From Actinomycetota bacterium (GTDB lineage Bacteria > Actinomycetota > Acidimicrobiia > Acidimicrobiales > Ilumatobacteraceae), in the NCBI GenBank assembly GCA_009704425.1, contig WLEG01000007.1:1-19941 (forward strand): 19,941 nucleotides of DNA, written 5' to 3'. The notes beneath the pieces were generated by a model. It saw nothing but the letters and a program-made list of their open reading frames with translations. It was not told the origin of the DNA and made no database searches. Positions 10,000 to 17,019 of this stretch are shown here, piece by piece; position 1 is the stretch's first letter; each line of letters starts with the position of its first letter. Both the position numbers and the translations under genes were made by a program.

Positions 10000-10005
10000 A
10001 CCCTA
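10000..10005 (-). promoter_or_regulatory. Candidate -10 box (TAGGGT) for the pyr operon
   Basis: TAGGGT on the minus strand fits TANNNT. A start about 7 bases downstream, near 9992-9993, would begin the mRNA just before the PyrR hairpin and give a leader of about 40 bases. No clear -35 is visible. The rluD stop is at 10022-10024, so the promoter lies in the short rluD-pyrR gap. Confidence 0.5.
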
Positions 10006-10021
10006 GCAGGGTTTCGCGGTG

Positions 10022-10945
10022 CTACGGATGGAGTCGGGACAGAACCGCGTCGAGGTCCGCGGGCAAGGGGGCGCGGAACGCCATCTGCTCACCCGTGAAG
10101 GGGTGTTCGAACTCCAGACCACCGGCATGCAGGAACGGACGCCCGAAGGCCAACGGGGCCCGTGCGCCTCCGTACGACGGGTCACCCACGACGGGATGAC
10201 CGGTCGCCTGCAGGTGCACGCGGATCTGGTGCGTGCGCCCGGTCTCCAGTTCGCAGGTCACCAAGGACACCTCGGGATCGGAGTAGGTGCGCTCGACGCG
10301 GTAGTTCGTGCGCGCGGGCTTGCCGCTGGCCACCACCGCCATGCGCAGCGGGTCACGGGGATCGCGACCGATCGCGGCGTCGATCGTGCCCACCGGCGCG
10401 GCCGGACGACCCCACACGAGGGCCGTGTAACGTCGGGTCACCTCGCGGGCCGCCAGCATGTCGACGAACGCCTCGTAGGCGCGTTGTGTTCGCGCCACGA
10501 TCAACAGGCCGGTGGTACCCACGTCGAGTCGGTGGACGATGCCGGGACGATGGGACTCACCCACCGCGGCGATCTCGGGGTACAGGGCGAGCAAGCCGTT
10601 GACCAACGTGCCATCGGCGTTGCCCGCACCGGGGTGCACCACCACTCCGGCGGCCTTGTTCACGACGATCACGTCGTCGTCGACATGGACGACGTCGACC
10701 GCGACGGACGGGTCCGGTTGGGGTAGTTGTTCCTCGGGCAACGTCGCCAGATCGACCGTGACCGATTGGCCCACCTTCATGCGAACCTTGCCACTCGGGG
10801 CGGCGGCTCCGTCGACGGTGACACCGCCCGCGGCGATGATGGTCGCCGCATCGGCGCGACTGAGCTCGGTGATGAGCGAGACGATGCGGTCGAGTCGCTC
10901 ACCGTCGAGCGACTCGGGGATCTCCTCGTTGACGATCGAACTCAC
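10022..10945 (-). CDS. rluD: 23S rRNA pseudouridine synthase, RluD family
   Basis: RluA/RluD-family enzymes convert uridines in 23S rRNA helix 69 (RluD) or related sites to pseudouridine. The 307-residue protein starts with an S4 RNA-binding domain (LDGERLDRIVSLI, about residues 13-60), then the catalytic domain with VVNKAAGVVVHPGAG (94-108), the catalytic Asp141 in GIVHRLDVGTTGLLIVA, RRYTALVWG, ELETGRTHQIRVHLQATGHP and LHAGGLEFEHP. HRLDVGT replaces the usual HRLDKDTSG, a common actinobacterial variant. The start is GTG at 10945, overlapping the lspA stop (GTGA), with GGAAGGG 7 bases upstream. The frame stays open to 11233, but that part is the shadow of lspA. Target site specificity cannot be read from the sequence. 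Confidence 0.92.
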   Translation of the reverse strand: MSSIVNEEIPESLDGERLDRIVSLITELSRADAATIIAAGGVTVDGAAAPSGKVRMKVGQSVTVDLATLPEEQLPQPDPSVAVDVVHVDDDVIVVNKAAGVVVHPGAGNADGTLVNGLLALYPEIAAVGESHRPGIVHRLDVGTTGLLIVARTQRAYEAFVDMLAAREVTRRYTALVWGRPAAPVGTIDAAIGRDPRDPLRMAVVASGKPARTNYRVERTYSDPEVSLVTCELETGRTHQIRVHLQATGHPVVGDPSYGGARAPLAFGRPFLHAGGLEFEHPFTGEQMAFRAPLPADLDAVLSRLHP

Positions 10946-11442
10946 GACGAAACCCTTCCCGCGCGCAGATAACCCAGAATCAGCAACGCACCACCGACGT
11001 TGATGCAGATGTCGGCGACGTTGAAGATCGGAAACCATTGGAAGTCGATGTAGTCCACGACGCGCCCACGGAACCAGCCGTCCTCGCGCAGGAGCCGATC
11101 GACGATGTTGCCCACGGCTCCACCCACGATCAGACCGACCGCGACTGTCGACAGGCGACCGCTTCCCTGTCGCATCGACACCAACAGGCCCACGACGACC
11201 ACCGTGGCCACGACGCCGATGACCGGCCCCCATCCCTGACCGCGGCCGAAGGCCATTCCACCGTTGAAGGCCAGGTTGAACTGCAGGGTCCAGACCACGT
11301 GAACCACGTGGCCGTCAGCGAGGGAGTTGAGGGCCCAGTGCTTGGTGATCTGATCGAACGCGACGCACACCGCCGCGATGGACAACGACGCACCCCTCAC
11401 ACCGACGCGCGAGGCCGGCGACGCACCGGCCACGTCGTTCAT
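10942..11442 (-). CDS. lspA: Signal peptidase II (lipoprotein signal peptidase)
   Basis: LspA is an integral membrane aspartyl protease that removes signal peptides from diacylglyceryl-modified prolipoproteins. The 166-residue protein has the expected hydrophobic segments (near 18-30, 72-90, 98-114, 141-158). Family motifs are FDQITKHWA (29-37), FNLAFNGGMAFG (55-66; canonical N..N.G.AFG) and the catalytic aspartates Asp115 in GGAVGNIVDRL and Asp144 in DFQWFPIFNVADICI. The ATG at 11442 overlaps the upstream stop (ATGA) and is preferred over an upstream alternative at 11490, which would lie inside the preceding gene. It sits between the DksA-like gene and rluD, the same order I recall from Streptomyces. 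Confidence 0.95.
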   Translation of the reverse strand: MNDVAGASPASRVGVRGASLSIAAVCVAFDQITKHWALNSLADGHVVHVVWTLQFNLAFNGGMAFGRGQGWGPVIGVVATVVVVGLLVSMRQGSGRLSTVAVGLIVGGAVGNIVDRLLREDGWFRGRVVDYIDFQWFPIFNVADICINVGGALLILGYLRAGRVSS

Positions 11443-12362
11443 CGACGGCCGATCCCGCCGACTCTCTCCTCGACCAACTCGGTGGCCCACGGAATCACCT
11501 CGAGGCGCTCGCGCGGGATCGGTCGGGTCGAGATGACGCTGTAGCCGTAGTCGCCGGATTCGATGCGCTTCAGAGCCGCGTCGATGTCCTCCACGATCTG
11601 ACGGGCCTGCTCGGAGAGCACACGATCGCGTTCGCGTTCGACGGCCATGGTGTCGCCCTCGCCGCCGTCCTCGTCGAACTGATCGTCACCCATTCCGGCT
11701 TCCTCGATGAGTTGCTCGCGTTCGTTCTCGAGTCGCTCGGCCTGACCGAGCAAACGGGCCCGTTCCGTTTCCAGAAGCGCGCGCTGAGCGCGAAGAAACG
11801 CCAGATCGAAATCCTTGTTCGAGATGATTCCGTCCTTGGTCTTGGGCTTCTTGCCCGGGACCGGCGGCTTCACGAAGACCGGCTTCACCGGCTTCTTGGG
11901 CACCGGCGCGGGCTTGGGTGCCACGACCTTGGGTGCCACGACCTTGGTCGCCACGGGCTTGGCGGCCACCGGTGCGGGCTTCTGAGCTACCACCTTCTGG
12001 GGAGCGGGCTTCTTCGCCACGACCTTCTTCGGTGCCGGCTTCTTGGGTGCCGGTTTCTTCGGTGCCGGCTTCTTGGCGACCGGCTTCTTCGCCACGACCT
12101 TCTTGGGTGCCGGTTTCTTCGGTGCCGGCTTCTTCGCCACGACCTTCTTGGCGGCTGACTTCTTCGGTGCCGGCTTCTTGGCGACCGGCTTCTTGGCCAC
12201 GACCTTCTTGGCGGCCGACTTCTTCGGTGCCGGCTTCTTCGCCACGACCTTCTTGGCGGCCGACTTCTTCGGTGCCGGCTTCTTGGCGACCGGCTTCTTC
12301 GCCGCGGGCTTCTTGGGTGCCGGCTTCTTGGCGGCGGGCTTCTTGACCGATTTGGTGGCCAT
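11439..12362 (-). CDS. Lysine-rich histone-H1-like / DksA-TraR-like fusion protein lacking zinc cysteines (DdbA-like)
   Basis: The 307-residue protein has two parts. Residues 6-120 are 23 uninterrupted pentads of the form [A/P/V]KK[P/S/V][A/V], followed by degenerate Pro/Ala/Lys sequence to about 171; such tails resemble histone H1 and probably bind DNA. Residues 172-307 resemble DksA/TraR: a coiled coil (about 183-265) with an acidic tip (GDDQFDEDGGEGD), then the end domain ALKRIESGDYG, RPIPRERLEVIPWATELVEE. The family's four zinc cysteines are absent: Ser275 and Ser278 fill the first pair, Leu296 and Glu299 the second. Streptomyces has a protein of this design (DdbA) that I recall in the same place after ileS. 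An AAGGA ribosome binding site lies 7 bases before the ATG. The role is inferred: nucleoid binding plus contact with RNA polymerase. Confidence 0.85.
   Translation of the reverse strand: MATKSVKKPAAKKPAPKKPAAKKPVAKKPAPKKSAAKKVVAKKPAPKKSAAKKVVAKKPVAKKPAPKKSAAKKVVAKKPAPKKPAPKKVVAKKPVAKKPAPKKPAPKKPAPKKVVAKKPAPQKVVAQKPAPVAAKPVATKVVAPKVVAPKPAPVPKKPVKPVFVKPPVPGKKPKTKDGIISNKDFDLAFLRAQRALLETERARLLGQAERLENEREQLIEEAGMGDDQFDEDGGEGDTMAVERERDRVLSEQARQIVEDIDAALKRIESGDYGYSVISTRPIPRERLEVIPWATELVEERVGGIGRR
12003..12347 (-). repeat. 15-bp coding tandem repeat, 23 pentads in register
   Basis: This stretch of the DksA-like gene encodes 23 consecutive five-residue units with Lys-Lys at fixed positions and no register break. 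The DNA period is 15 bp, with units such as GCCAAGAAGCCG and CCGAAGAAGTCG alternating. Larger blocks recur too, such as the PKKSAAKKVVAKK arrangement that appears three times, which points to growth by block duplication. Because 15 is a multiple of three, copy-number change keeps the reading frame. Confidence 0.9.
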
Positions 12363-12391
12363 GGGAACGTCCTTGGTCGATGTTTACGGCG

Positions 12392-12397
12392 AGGATA
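12392..12397 (-). promoter_or_regulatory. Candidate -10 box (TATCCT) for the DksA-like gene, lspA and rluD
   Basis: The 60-base gap after ileS contains TATCCT on the minus strand, fitting TANNNT, about 30 bases before the ATG at 12362. An AAGGA ribosome binding site lies between. No clear -35 is seen. It would let a basic nucleoid protein be made independently of ileS. Confidence 0.4.
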
Positions 12398-12422
12398 GTC
12401 CCGTTGGTCGTCCTCCGAGCGG

Positions 12423-15400
12423 CTATCGGCTCACGGACACACCGATGTACACCGGTTCGTCGTCCAGTTCGGCGTTCGGAGTGCCATCGCCCCAACCCAC
12501 GGCCGTCGCCAACGTTTCGGCGGCGATCATGTCGACGAACGTGGCCACCTGGCGACGCACCGACTCCGACACCCCCAAGGTGAGGGCGATGCGATCGCTC
12601 ACCTCGAGGCCGGCGTCACGGCGAGCCTGCTGAACGAGTCGAATCAGGTCACGCGCGGTTCCCTCGGCGGCCAACTGCGGCGTGATCTCGATGTCGAGGC
12701 TGACCATGCCCAAACCATCGGCCAAGGTCACCCCGGCGGAACCCTCGGCCGCCGCCATCTTGACGGAGTACTCGCCTTCCATCAGCTCGATGCCTCCGGC
12801 CACGACCACGCCGTCGACATGCGACCAGTTTCCGGCCTTGACGGCCTTGATGACCTCTTGGGTGCGACCACCCAAACGCGGACCGAGCGCACCCGGGATC
12901 ACCTGCAGTACCGCCGTGGTCCCCGACTCCTGCTCGGCCGACAAGACGACCGTCTTCACGTTCACCTCGTCGGCGATGATGTCGACGAAGGGTCGCAGGG
13001 TCTCGGCATCGGGGTGCGAGACTTTCAACTCGGCCAGGGGCAAACGCACCCGTCGCGAATGGGCTTTGCGGACCGACAGAGCCGACGAGCACACTTCGCG
13101 CACGCGGTCCATCGCCCTCACCAGATCGCCGTCGGCAGGGAGATCGCTCGCGCTCGGCCAGTCCGTGAGATGCACGCTCGACCCGCCGGTGAGACCCTCG
13201 TAGACGGTGTCGGCGACCAACGGCAACAACGGGGCGGCCACGCGACACAACGTCTCCAGAACGGTGTGCAAGGTGTCCACCGCGTCGGCGTCACCGGCCC
13301 AGAATCGATCGCGCGAACGACGGATGTACCAATTCGTGAGAACGTCGAGGAAGTCCCGCGTGTTCGCACAGGCCGAGAAGAGGTCGTACGCATCGAGATC
13401 GCGGGTCACCGCGGTCACCAGATCGGAGGTCTTGGCGAGGATGTAGCGATCCAGCACGTGGGTGGAATCGACACGAACCTTGCCGGTCACGCCCTCGGCG
13501 TTGGCGTACAGACCGAGGAAGTACCACGAGTTCCACAACGGCAGGAGGACCTGGCGCACGGTCTCGCGGATACCTGCCTCGGTGACCGAGAAGTCGGCAC
13601 CACGCAGGATGGCCGACGACAGCAGGTACCAACGCATGGCATCGGCGCCGTAGGTGTCGAAGACCACCATGGGGTCCGGGTAGTTGCGCAGACTCTTCGA
13701 CATCTTCTGGCCGTCGTCGCCCAGCACGATGCCGTGACTCACGCAGGTGGAGAAAGCCGGACGATCGAAGAGGGCGGTGGCCAGCACGTGCAACGTGTAG
13801 AACCAACCGCGCGTCTGGCCGATGTACTCCACGATGAAGTCGCCGGGATAATGCTGTTCGAACCATTCCGTGTTCTCGAACGGATAGTGCACCTGCGCGA
13901 AGGGCATCGAACCGCTCTCGAACCAACAGTCGAGCACCTCGGGCACGCGACGCATCATCGACGCACCGGTGGGGTCGTCGGGGTTGGGGCGCACCAGATC
14001 GTCCACGGCGGGTCGGTGCAGGTCGGTGATGGATGTCCCGAAGTCGCGCTGCAGGTCGGCGATGCTCCCGTACACGTCGATGCGCGGATAGTTGGGGTCG
14101 TCGCTCTTCCACACGGGAATGGGTGAGCCCCAGAAGCGATTGCGACTGATGGACCAGTCGCGCGCGTTCGCGATCCACTTGCCGAAGGAACCTTCCTTCA
14201 GGTGCTCGGGCACCCAGGTGATCTGCTTGTTCAACTCGATCATGCGGTCCTTGATGGCCGTGACCTCCACGAACCACGACGAGATCGCGCGGTACACCAG
14301 CGGCTCGGCGCATCGCCAGCAGTGCGGATAGGAGTGCGAATACGTGTCGTGTCGCACCACCACTCCGGCCGCCTTCAGGTGCTTGATGACCGCGGGGTTG
14401 GCTTCGAAGACGTGCTGGCCGACCCAATCGGTCACCTCGGCGGTGTAGCAACCATGACTGTCCATCGGACACACCGCGTCGATGCCGGCCGCCTGACACG
14501 CCAGTTGGTCGTCCTCACCGAAACCGGGAGCCATGTGGACGATTCCGGTTCCGTCCTCGGTGGTGACGAATTCGGCCGCGAGCACCCGGAAGGCGTTCGT
14601 GGCGTCGGCGAAGTAGTCGAACAAGGGGCGGTACGGGCGACCCACCAGGTCGGCACCCCGCAGGGTGCCCACCCGGACGGCACCGTCGAATTCGCGCTCG
14701 TAGGCACCCAGTCGCGCCTCGGCCAGGATCGAACGCTCGCCGTTCAGTTCCATGATCGCGTAGTCGACGTCGGGATTGACGGCCAGGGCCAGATTCGAGG
14801 GCAGGGTCCACGGCGTGGTGGTCCAGGCCAACAGGCTCTCCCCCGTCTCCAACGCGAATCGCACCGTCAGGGCCGGGTCCTGCCGATCGCGATACACGTC
14901 GTCCATGCGCGTCTCGGTGTTGCTGAGCGGCGTCTCGCATCGCCAGCAGTAGGCCAGCACCCGATAGCCCTCGTAGATGAGACCCTTGTCGTGCAGGGTC
15001 TTGAACGCCCACATGACGCTTTCCATGTACGGAAGGTCGAGCGTCTTGTAGTCGTCGTCGAAGTCGACCCAGCGCGCCTGACGCGTGACGTAGCGCTCCC
15101 ATTCACTCGTGTAGCGCAACACCGACGTGCGGCAGTAGTCGTTGAACTTCTCGATGCCGAACGCGGTGACCTCGGGATGGCCCGAGATGCCGAGTTGCTT
15201 CTCGGCCTCCACCTCGGCGGGAAGTCCGTGACAGTCCCAGCCGAACCGACGTTCGACCTTCTGGCCGCGCATGGTGCGGTAGCGCGGCACCGCGTCCTTG
15301 ACGAACCCGGTCAGCAGGTGGCCGTAATGCGGAAGGCCGTTGGCGAAAGGTGGTCCGTCGTAGAAGACGAACTCGTTGTCGCCACCGTCTCCGGCGGTGC

Positions 15401-15515
15401 GACTCTGCACCGACGACTCGAACGTGCGCTCACGTTCCCAGCGGGCCAGGGTGGCCGATTCGATCGCCGGAAAGTCCGGCTGGGCGTCGATGGAGGGATA
15501 CGGGCGCGCGTTCAT
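12423..15515 (-). CDS. ileS: Isoleucyl-tRNA synthetase, type 2 (eukaryote-like)
   Basis: IleRS charges tRNA-Ile with isoleucine and edits misactivated valine. The 1030-residue protein has the class I signature HYGH (63-66), KMSKS (604-608), the inserted CP1 editing domain (about 190-400, with WTTTPWTLPSN at 231-241 and DGTGIVHMAPGFGEDD at 321-336), GWDCHGLP (92-99) and a long C-terminal anticodon-binding region. HYGH, WTTTPWTLPSN and the length place it with the type 2 or eukaryote-like enzymes also found in mycobacteria, which tend to tolerate mupirocin. The ATG at 15515 has no ribosome binding site; a TAGCCT box lies 12 bases upstream. No T-box leader fits in the 29-base gap to yggT. Confidence 0.97.
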   Translation of the reverse strand: MNARPYPSIDAQPDFPAIESATLARWERERTFESSVQSRTAGDGGDNEFVFYDGPPFANGLPHYGHLLTGFVKDAVPRYRTMRGQKVERRFGWDCHGLPAEVEAEKQLGISGHPEVTAFGIEKFNDYCRTSVLRYTSEWERYVTRQARWVDFDDDYKTLDLPYMESVMWAFKTLHDKGLIYEGYRVLAYCWRCETPLSNTETRMDDVYRDRQDPALTVRFALETGESLLAWTTTPWTLPSNLALAVNPDVDYAIMELNGERSILAEARLGAYEREFDGAVRVGTLRGADLVGRPYRPLFDYFADATNAFRVLAAEFVTTEDGTGIVHMAPGFGEDDQLACQAAGIDAVCPMDSHGCYTAEVTDWVGQHVFEANPAVIKHLKAAGVVVRHDTYSHSYPHCWRCAEPLVYRAISSWFVEVTAIKDRMIELNKQITWVPEHLKEGSFGKWIANARDWSISRNRFWGSPIPVWKSDDPNYPRIDVYGSIADLQRDFGTSITDLHRPAVDDLVRPNPDDPTGASMMRRVPEVLDCWFESGSMPFAQVHYPFENTEWFEQHYPGDFIVEYIGQTRGWFYTLHVLATALFDRPAFSTCVSHGIVLGDDGQKMSKSLRNYPDPMVVFDTYGADAMRWYLLSSAILRGADFSVTEAGIRETVRQVLLPLWNSWYFLGLYANAEGVTGKVRVDSTHVLDRYILAKTSDLVTAVTRDLDAYDLFSACANTRDFLDVLTNWYIRRSRDRFWAGDADAVDTLHTVLETLCRVAAPLLPLVADTVYEGLTGGSSVHLTDWPSASDLPADGDLVRAMDRVREVCSSALSVRKAHSRRVRLPLAELKVSHPDAETLRPFVDIIADEVNVKTVVLSAEQESGTTAVLQVIPGALGPRLGGRTQEVIKAVKAGNWSHVDGVVVAGGIELMEGEYSVKMAAAEGSAGVTLADGLGMVSLDIEITPQLAAEGTARDLIRLVQQARRDAGLEVSDRIALTLGVSESVRRQVATFVDMIAAETLATAVGWGDGTPNAELDDEPVYIGVSVSR

Positions 15516-15527
15516 GGACGAAGTCCG

Positions 15528-15533
15528 AGGCTA
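15528..15533 (-). promoter_or_regulatory. Weak candidate -10 box (TAGCCT) for ileS
   Basis: TAGCCT on the minus strand fits TANNNT and ends 12 bases before the ileS ATG. A start about 7 bases downstream would leave a 5-base leader without a ribosome binding site. Support is only positional; read-through from yggT is just as likely. Confidence 0.3.
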
Positions 15534-15544
15534 GCGGGGTGCGA

Positions 15545-15784
15545 TCAGAGGATCAGGCTGCGCAACACCTGTAACGCCAGGATGAGCACCAGGGGCGACA
15601 GATCGAGTCCACCCATGGGCGGAAGCGCCCGTCGAATGGGACCCAACACCGGTTCGGTGAGGCGACCCGTCCATTCGCGCACCGCGGACAGCGCGCCACC
15701 GTTGGATGGGAACCACGACAGGACGACCTGAACGAAGATCACCATCGTGTACAAGCCGATGAGAGATGCGAGGAGTTCGCGCAC
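15545..15784 (-). CDS. yggT: YggT family membrane protein (YlmG-like)
   Basis: This 79-residue protein has two hydrophobic segments, LIGLYTMVIFVQVVLSWFP (about 8-26) and LSPLVLILALQVLRSLIL (62-79), joined by the family loop WTGRLTEPVLGPIRRALPP with LTEP.L.PIRR. YggT/YlmG proteins lie next to sepF in many Gram-positive bacteria and cyanobacteria. They have been linked to membrane organisation and division, but no biochemical activity is established. The start is GTG at 15784, 3 bases after the sepF stop, without a strong ribosome binding site, so translation is probably coupled to sepF. In many Actinobacteria divIVA follows; here ileS does. Confidence 0.9.
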   Translation of the reverse strand: MRELLASLIGLYTMVIFVQVVLSWFPSNGGALSAVREWTGRLTEPVLGPIRRALPPMGGLDLSPLVLILALQVLRSLIL

Positions 15785-15787
15785 GGA

Positions 15788-16312
15788 TCAGTAGTCGACG
15801 TTCGGGCGCGGAGCCGGCTTCAACAGGTACACGCCACGGGCGACCTTCTCGATCTTGCCGTGAAGCGCGTAACACAAGCCGCTCGAGAAGTCGATCATGC
15901 GACGCGCGACGTCGTCGTCACAACCCTCGGTGTTCAAGATGACGGGCTGACCGTCGCGATAGCGGTTGGCGACTTCCTGGATGTCGTTGAAGCGAATGGC
16001 CTTCACGGTGTGCGGCTCACCCTGCACCGAGCCGCCGATGGTGCGCACCGACGACGAGGGACGACCCGACACCGGACGAGGCTGAATGGACGAATCATCG
16101 ACACCCATGCGTCGCGGCGGAATGGGATCGGTGTCCCGGGGCGTCACCTGACGAACGACCGGCCGCGAACCACCGTCGTCGAACTCGCCACGTCGGGGAT
16201 CGGGACGCGACACGCCGCCGGAACGATCGGGCATGTCCTGATCGTCGTAGTCGTCGTACGCGTCGTCCTCGCCCAAACCGAGGTAATCCATGGCTTTTCT
16301 GAAGATCGACAT
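15788..16312 (-). CDS. sepF: Cell division protein SepF
   Basis: SepF anchors FtsZ to the membrane in bacteria without FtsA and arranges FtsZ filaments. The 174-residue protein starts with the amphipathic membrane helix MSIFRKAMDYLGLG, then an acidic and Pro/Arg-rich linker (15-100), and ends with the SepF domain: VKAIRFNDIQEVANRYRDGQ, PVILNTEGCDDDVARRMIDF, SSGLCYALHGKIEKVARGVY, LLKPAP. In relatives the C-terminal domain dimerises and binds the FtsZ tail, which is intact in the ftsZ gene here. The ATG at 16312 has no ribosome binding site but is 7 bases downstream of a TATTCT -10 box, so a leaderless transcript is likely. Neighbours yggS and yggT match the conserved ylm cluster. Confidence 0.96.
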   Translation of the reverse strand: MSIFRKAMDYLGLGEDDAYDDYDDQDMPDRSGGVSRPDPRRGEFDDGGSRPVVRQVTPRDTDPIPPRRMGVDDSSIQPRPVSGRPSSSVRTIGGSVQGEPHTVKAIRFNDIQEVANRYRDGQPVILNTEGCDDDVARRMIDFSSGLCYALHGKIEKVARGVYLLKPAPRPNVDY

Positions 16313-16319
16313 CGCCCGA

Positions 16320-16325
16320 AGAATA
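16320..16325 (-). promoter_or_regulatory. Candidate -10 box (TATTCT) for leaderless sepF
   Basis: TATTCT on the minus strand is near consensus, and a 7-base spacer separates it from the sepF ATG, so transcription would start at the ATG itself. It lies immediately after the yggS stop and the hairpin at 16335-16357. No -35 hexamer is evident. Confidence 0.55.
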
Positions 16326-16332
16326 GTCGGGG

Positions 16333-17019
16333 TCAGAGCGTCCGAGGTGGACGCTCTCCGAAGATCGCCGAACCGACACGAATCAGTGTCGACCCCTGCG
16401 CGACCGCCACCCGCCAGTCCCCCGACATCCCCATGGACAACTCCGGCAGATCCAGGTCGGACGCCAACCGCGCCACCGTCCGAAACGCGTTCTCGGTGCG
16501 CTCGGGATCACCGTCGGTCGGACCCACGGTCATGAGGCCCTCCACCGTCAACCCGCCCGAGGTGGCCGCCGACATCAACGCATCGAGCTGGTCGGGCCGG
16601 CACCCTCCCTTGTCGGACTCGCCGGTGGCGTTCACCTGGAGCAGAATCCGGGCGCCGGGTCGGCGATGGCTCAACTCCGCCACCACCGATTCGCGGTCGA
16701 TCGACTGCCAGACCTCGACGATGCCGACCAACGAACGCACCTTGTTCGATTGCAGTCCGCCGATGAAGTGCACCTCCGGTACGGGACCGGCTCGGTGGGC
16801 CGACGTGAAACGTTCCCACTTGTCGATCAACTCCCGGGCGTAGTTCTCCCCGATCCGTTCGCAACCGGCGGCCACCACCGCCGCGATGGCCTCGGGCGGA
16901 AAGGTCTTGGTGACCGCGACGATCCGAACCCGATCTCCGCCGAGAGCGCGCACCTCGTCGGCCAACCCCCGATAGCGATCCGCGACGGCGGACGCCTCGA
17001 CCGGACGTTCGTCGCTCAC
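16333..17019 (-). CDS. yggS: YggS/YlmE family pyridoxal-phosphate homeostasis protein
   Basis: YggS proteins bind pyridoxal 5'-phosphate on an alanine-racemase-like barrel and keep free PLP levels balanced; no catalytic reaction is established. The 228-residue protein has the PLP lysine Lys38 in IVAVTKTFPPEAI, GERIGENYARELIDK-like CERIGENYARELIDKW, VHFIGGLQSNKV, ILLQVNATGESDKGG, GLMTVGP and the C-terminal phosphate-binding LSMGMSGDWRVAVAQGSTL and IRVGSAIFGER. I chose GTG at 17019: it overlaps the pgeF stop (GTGA) and has GGAGGGAGG just upstream. An earlier GTG at 17034 would place that ribosome binding site inside the gene. The last codons form a 9-bp hairpin. Confidence 0.94.
   Translation of the reverse strand: MSDERPVEASAVADRYRGLADEVRALGGDRVRIVAVTKTFPPEAIAAVVAAGCERIGENYARELIDKWERFTSAHRAGPVPEVHFIGGLQSNKVRSLVGIVEVWQSIDRESVVAELSHRRPGARILLQVNATGESDKGGCRPDQLDALMSAATSGGLTVEGLMTVGPTDGDPERTENAFRTVARLASDLDLPELSMGMSGDWRVAVAQGSTLIRVGSAIFGERPPRTL
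16335..16357 (-). terminator. Strong hairpin at the end of yggS, possible weak terminator or mRNA processing site
   Basis: The minus strand reads AGAGCGTCC, loop ACCTC, GGACGCTCT: a perfect 9-bp stem ending in the yggS stop codon. No T-tract follows (GACCCCGACTATTC), so it is not a classical intrinsic terminator. Its place directly before the sepF -10 box suggests separation of upstream and sepF transcription, or mRNA protection. Confidence 0.45.

Noticed and set aside
10946..11233. A longer rluD starting near 11233
   Set aside because: The extension is a shadow of lspA; the S4 domain begins right after the GTG at 10945, which has a ribosome binding site.
12043..12633. A plus-strand open frame encoding a repetitive hydrophobic GAGFFGAGF-type protein
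   Set aside because: It is the complement of the Lys-Lys pentad repeats of the DksA-like gene and the end of ileS. The periodicity comes from the real gene.
15516..15544. T-box riboswitch in front of ileS
   Set aside because: The gap is only 29 bases, far shorter than even compact T-boxes, and no T-box sequence is visible.
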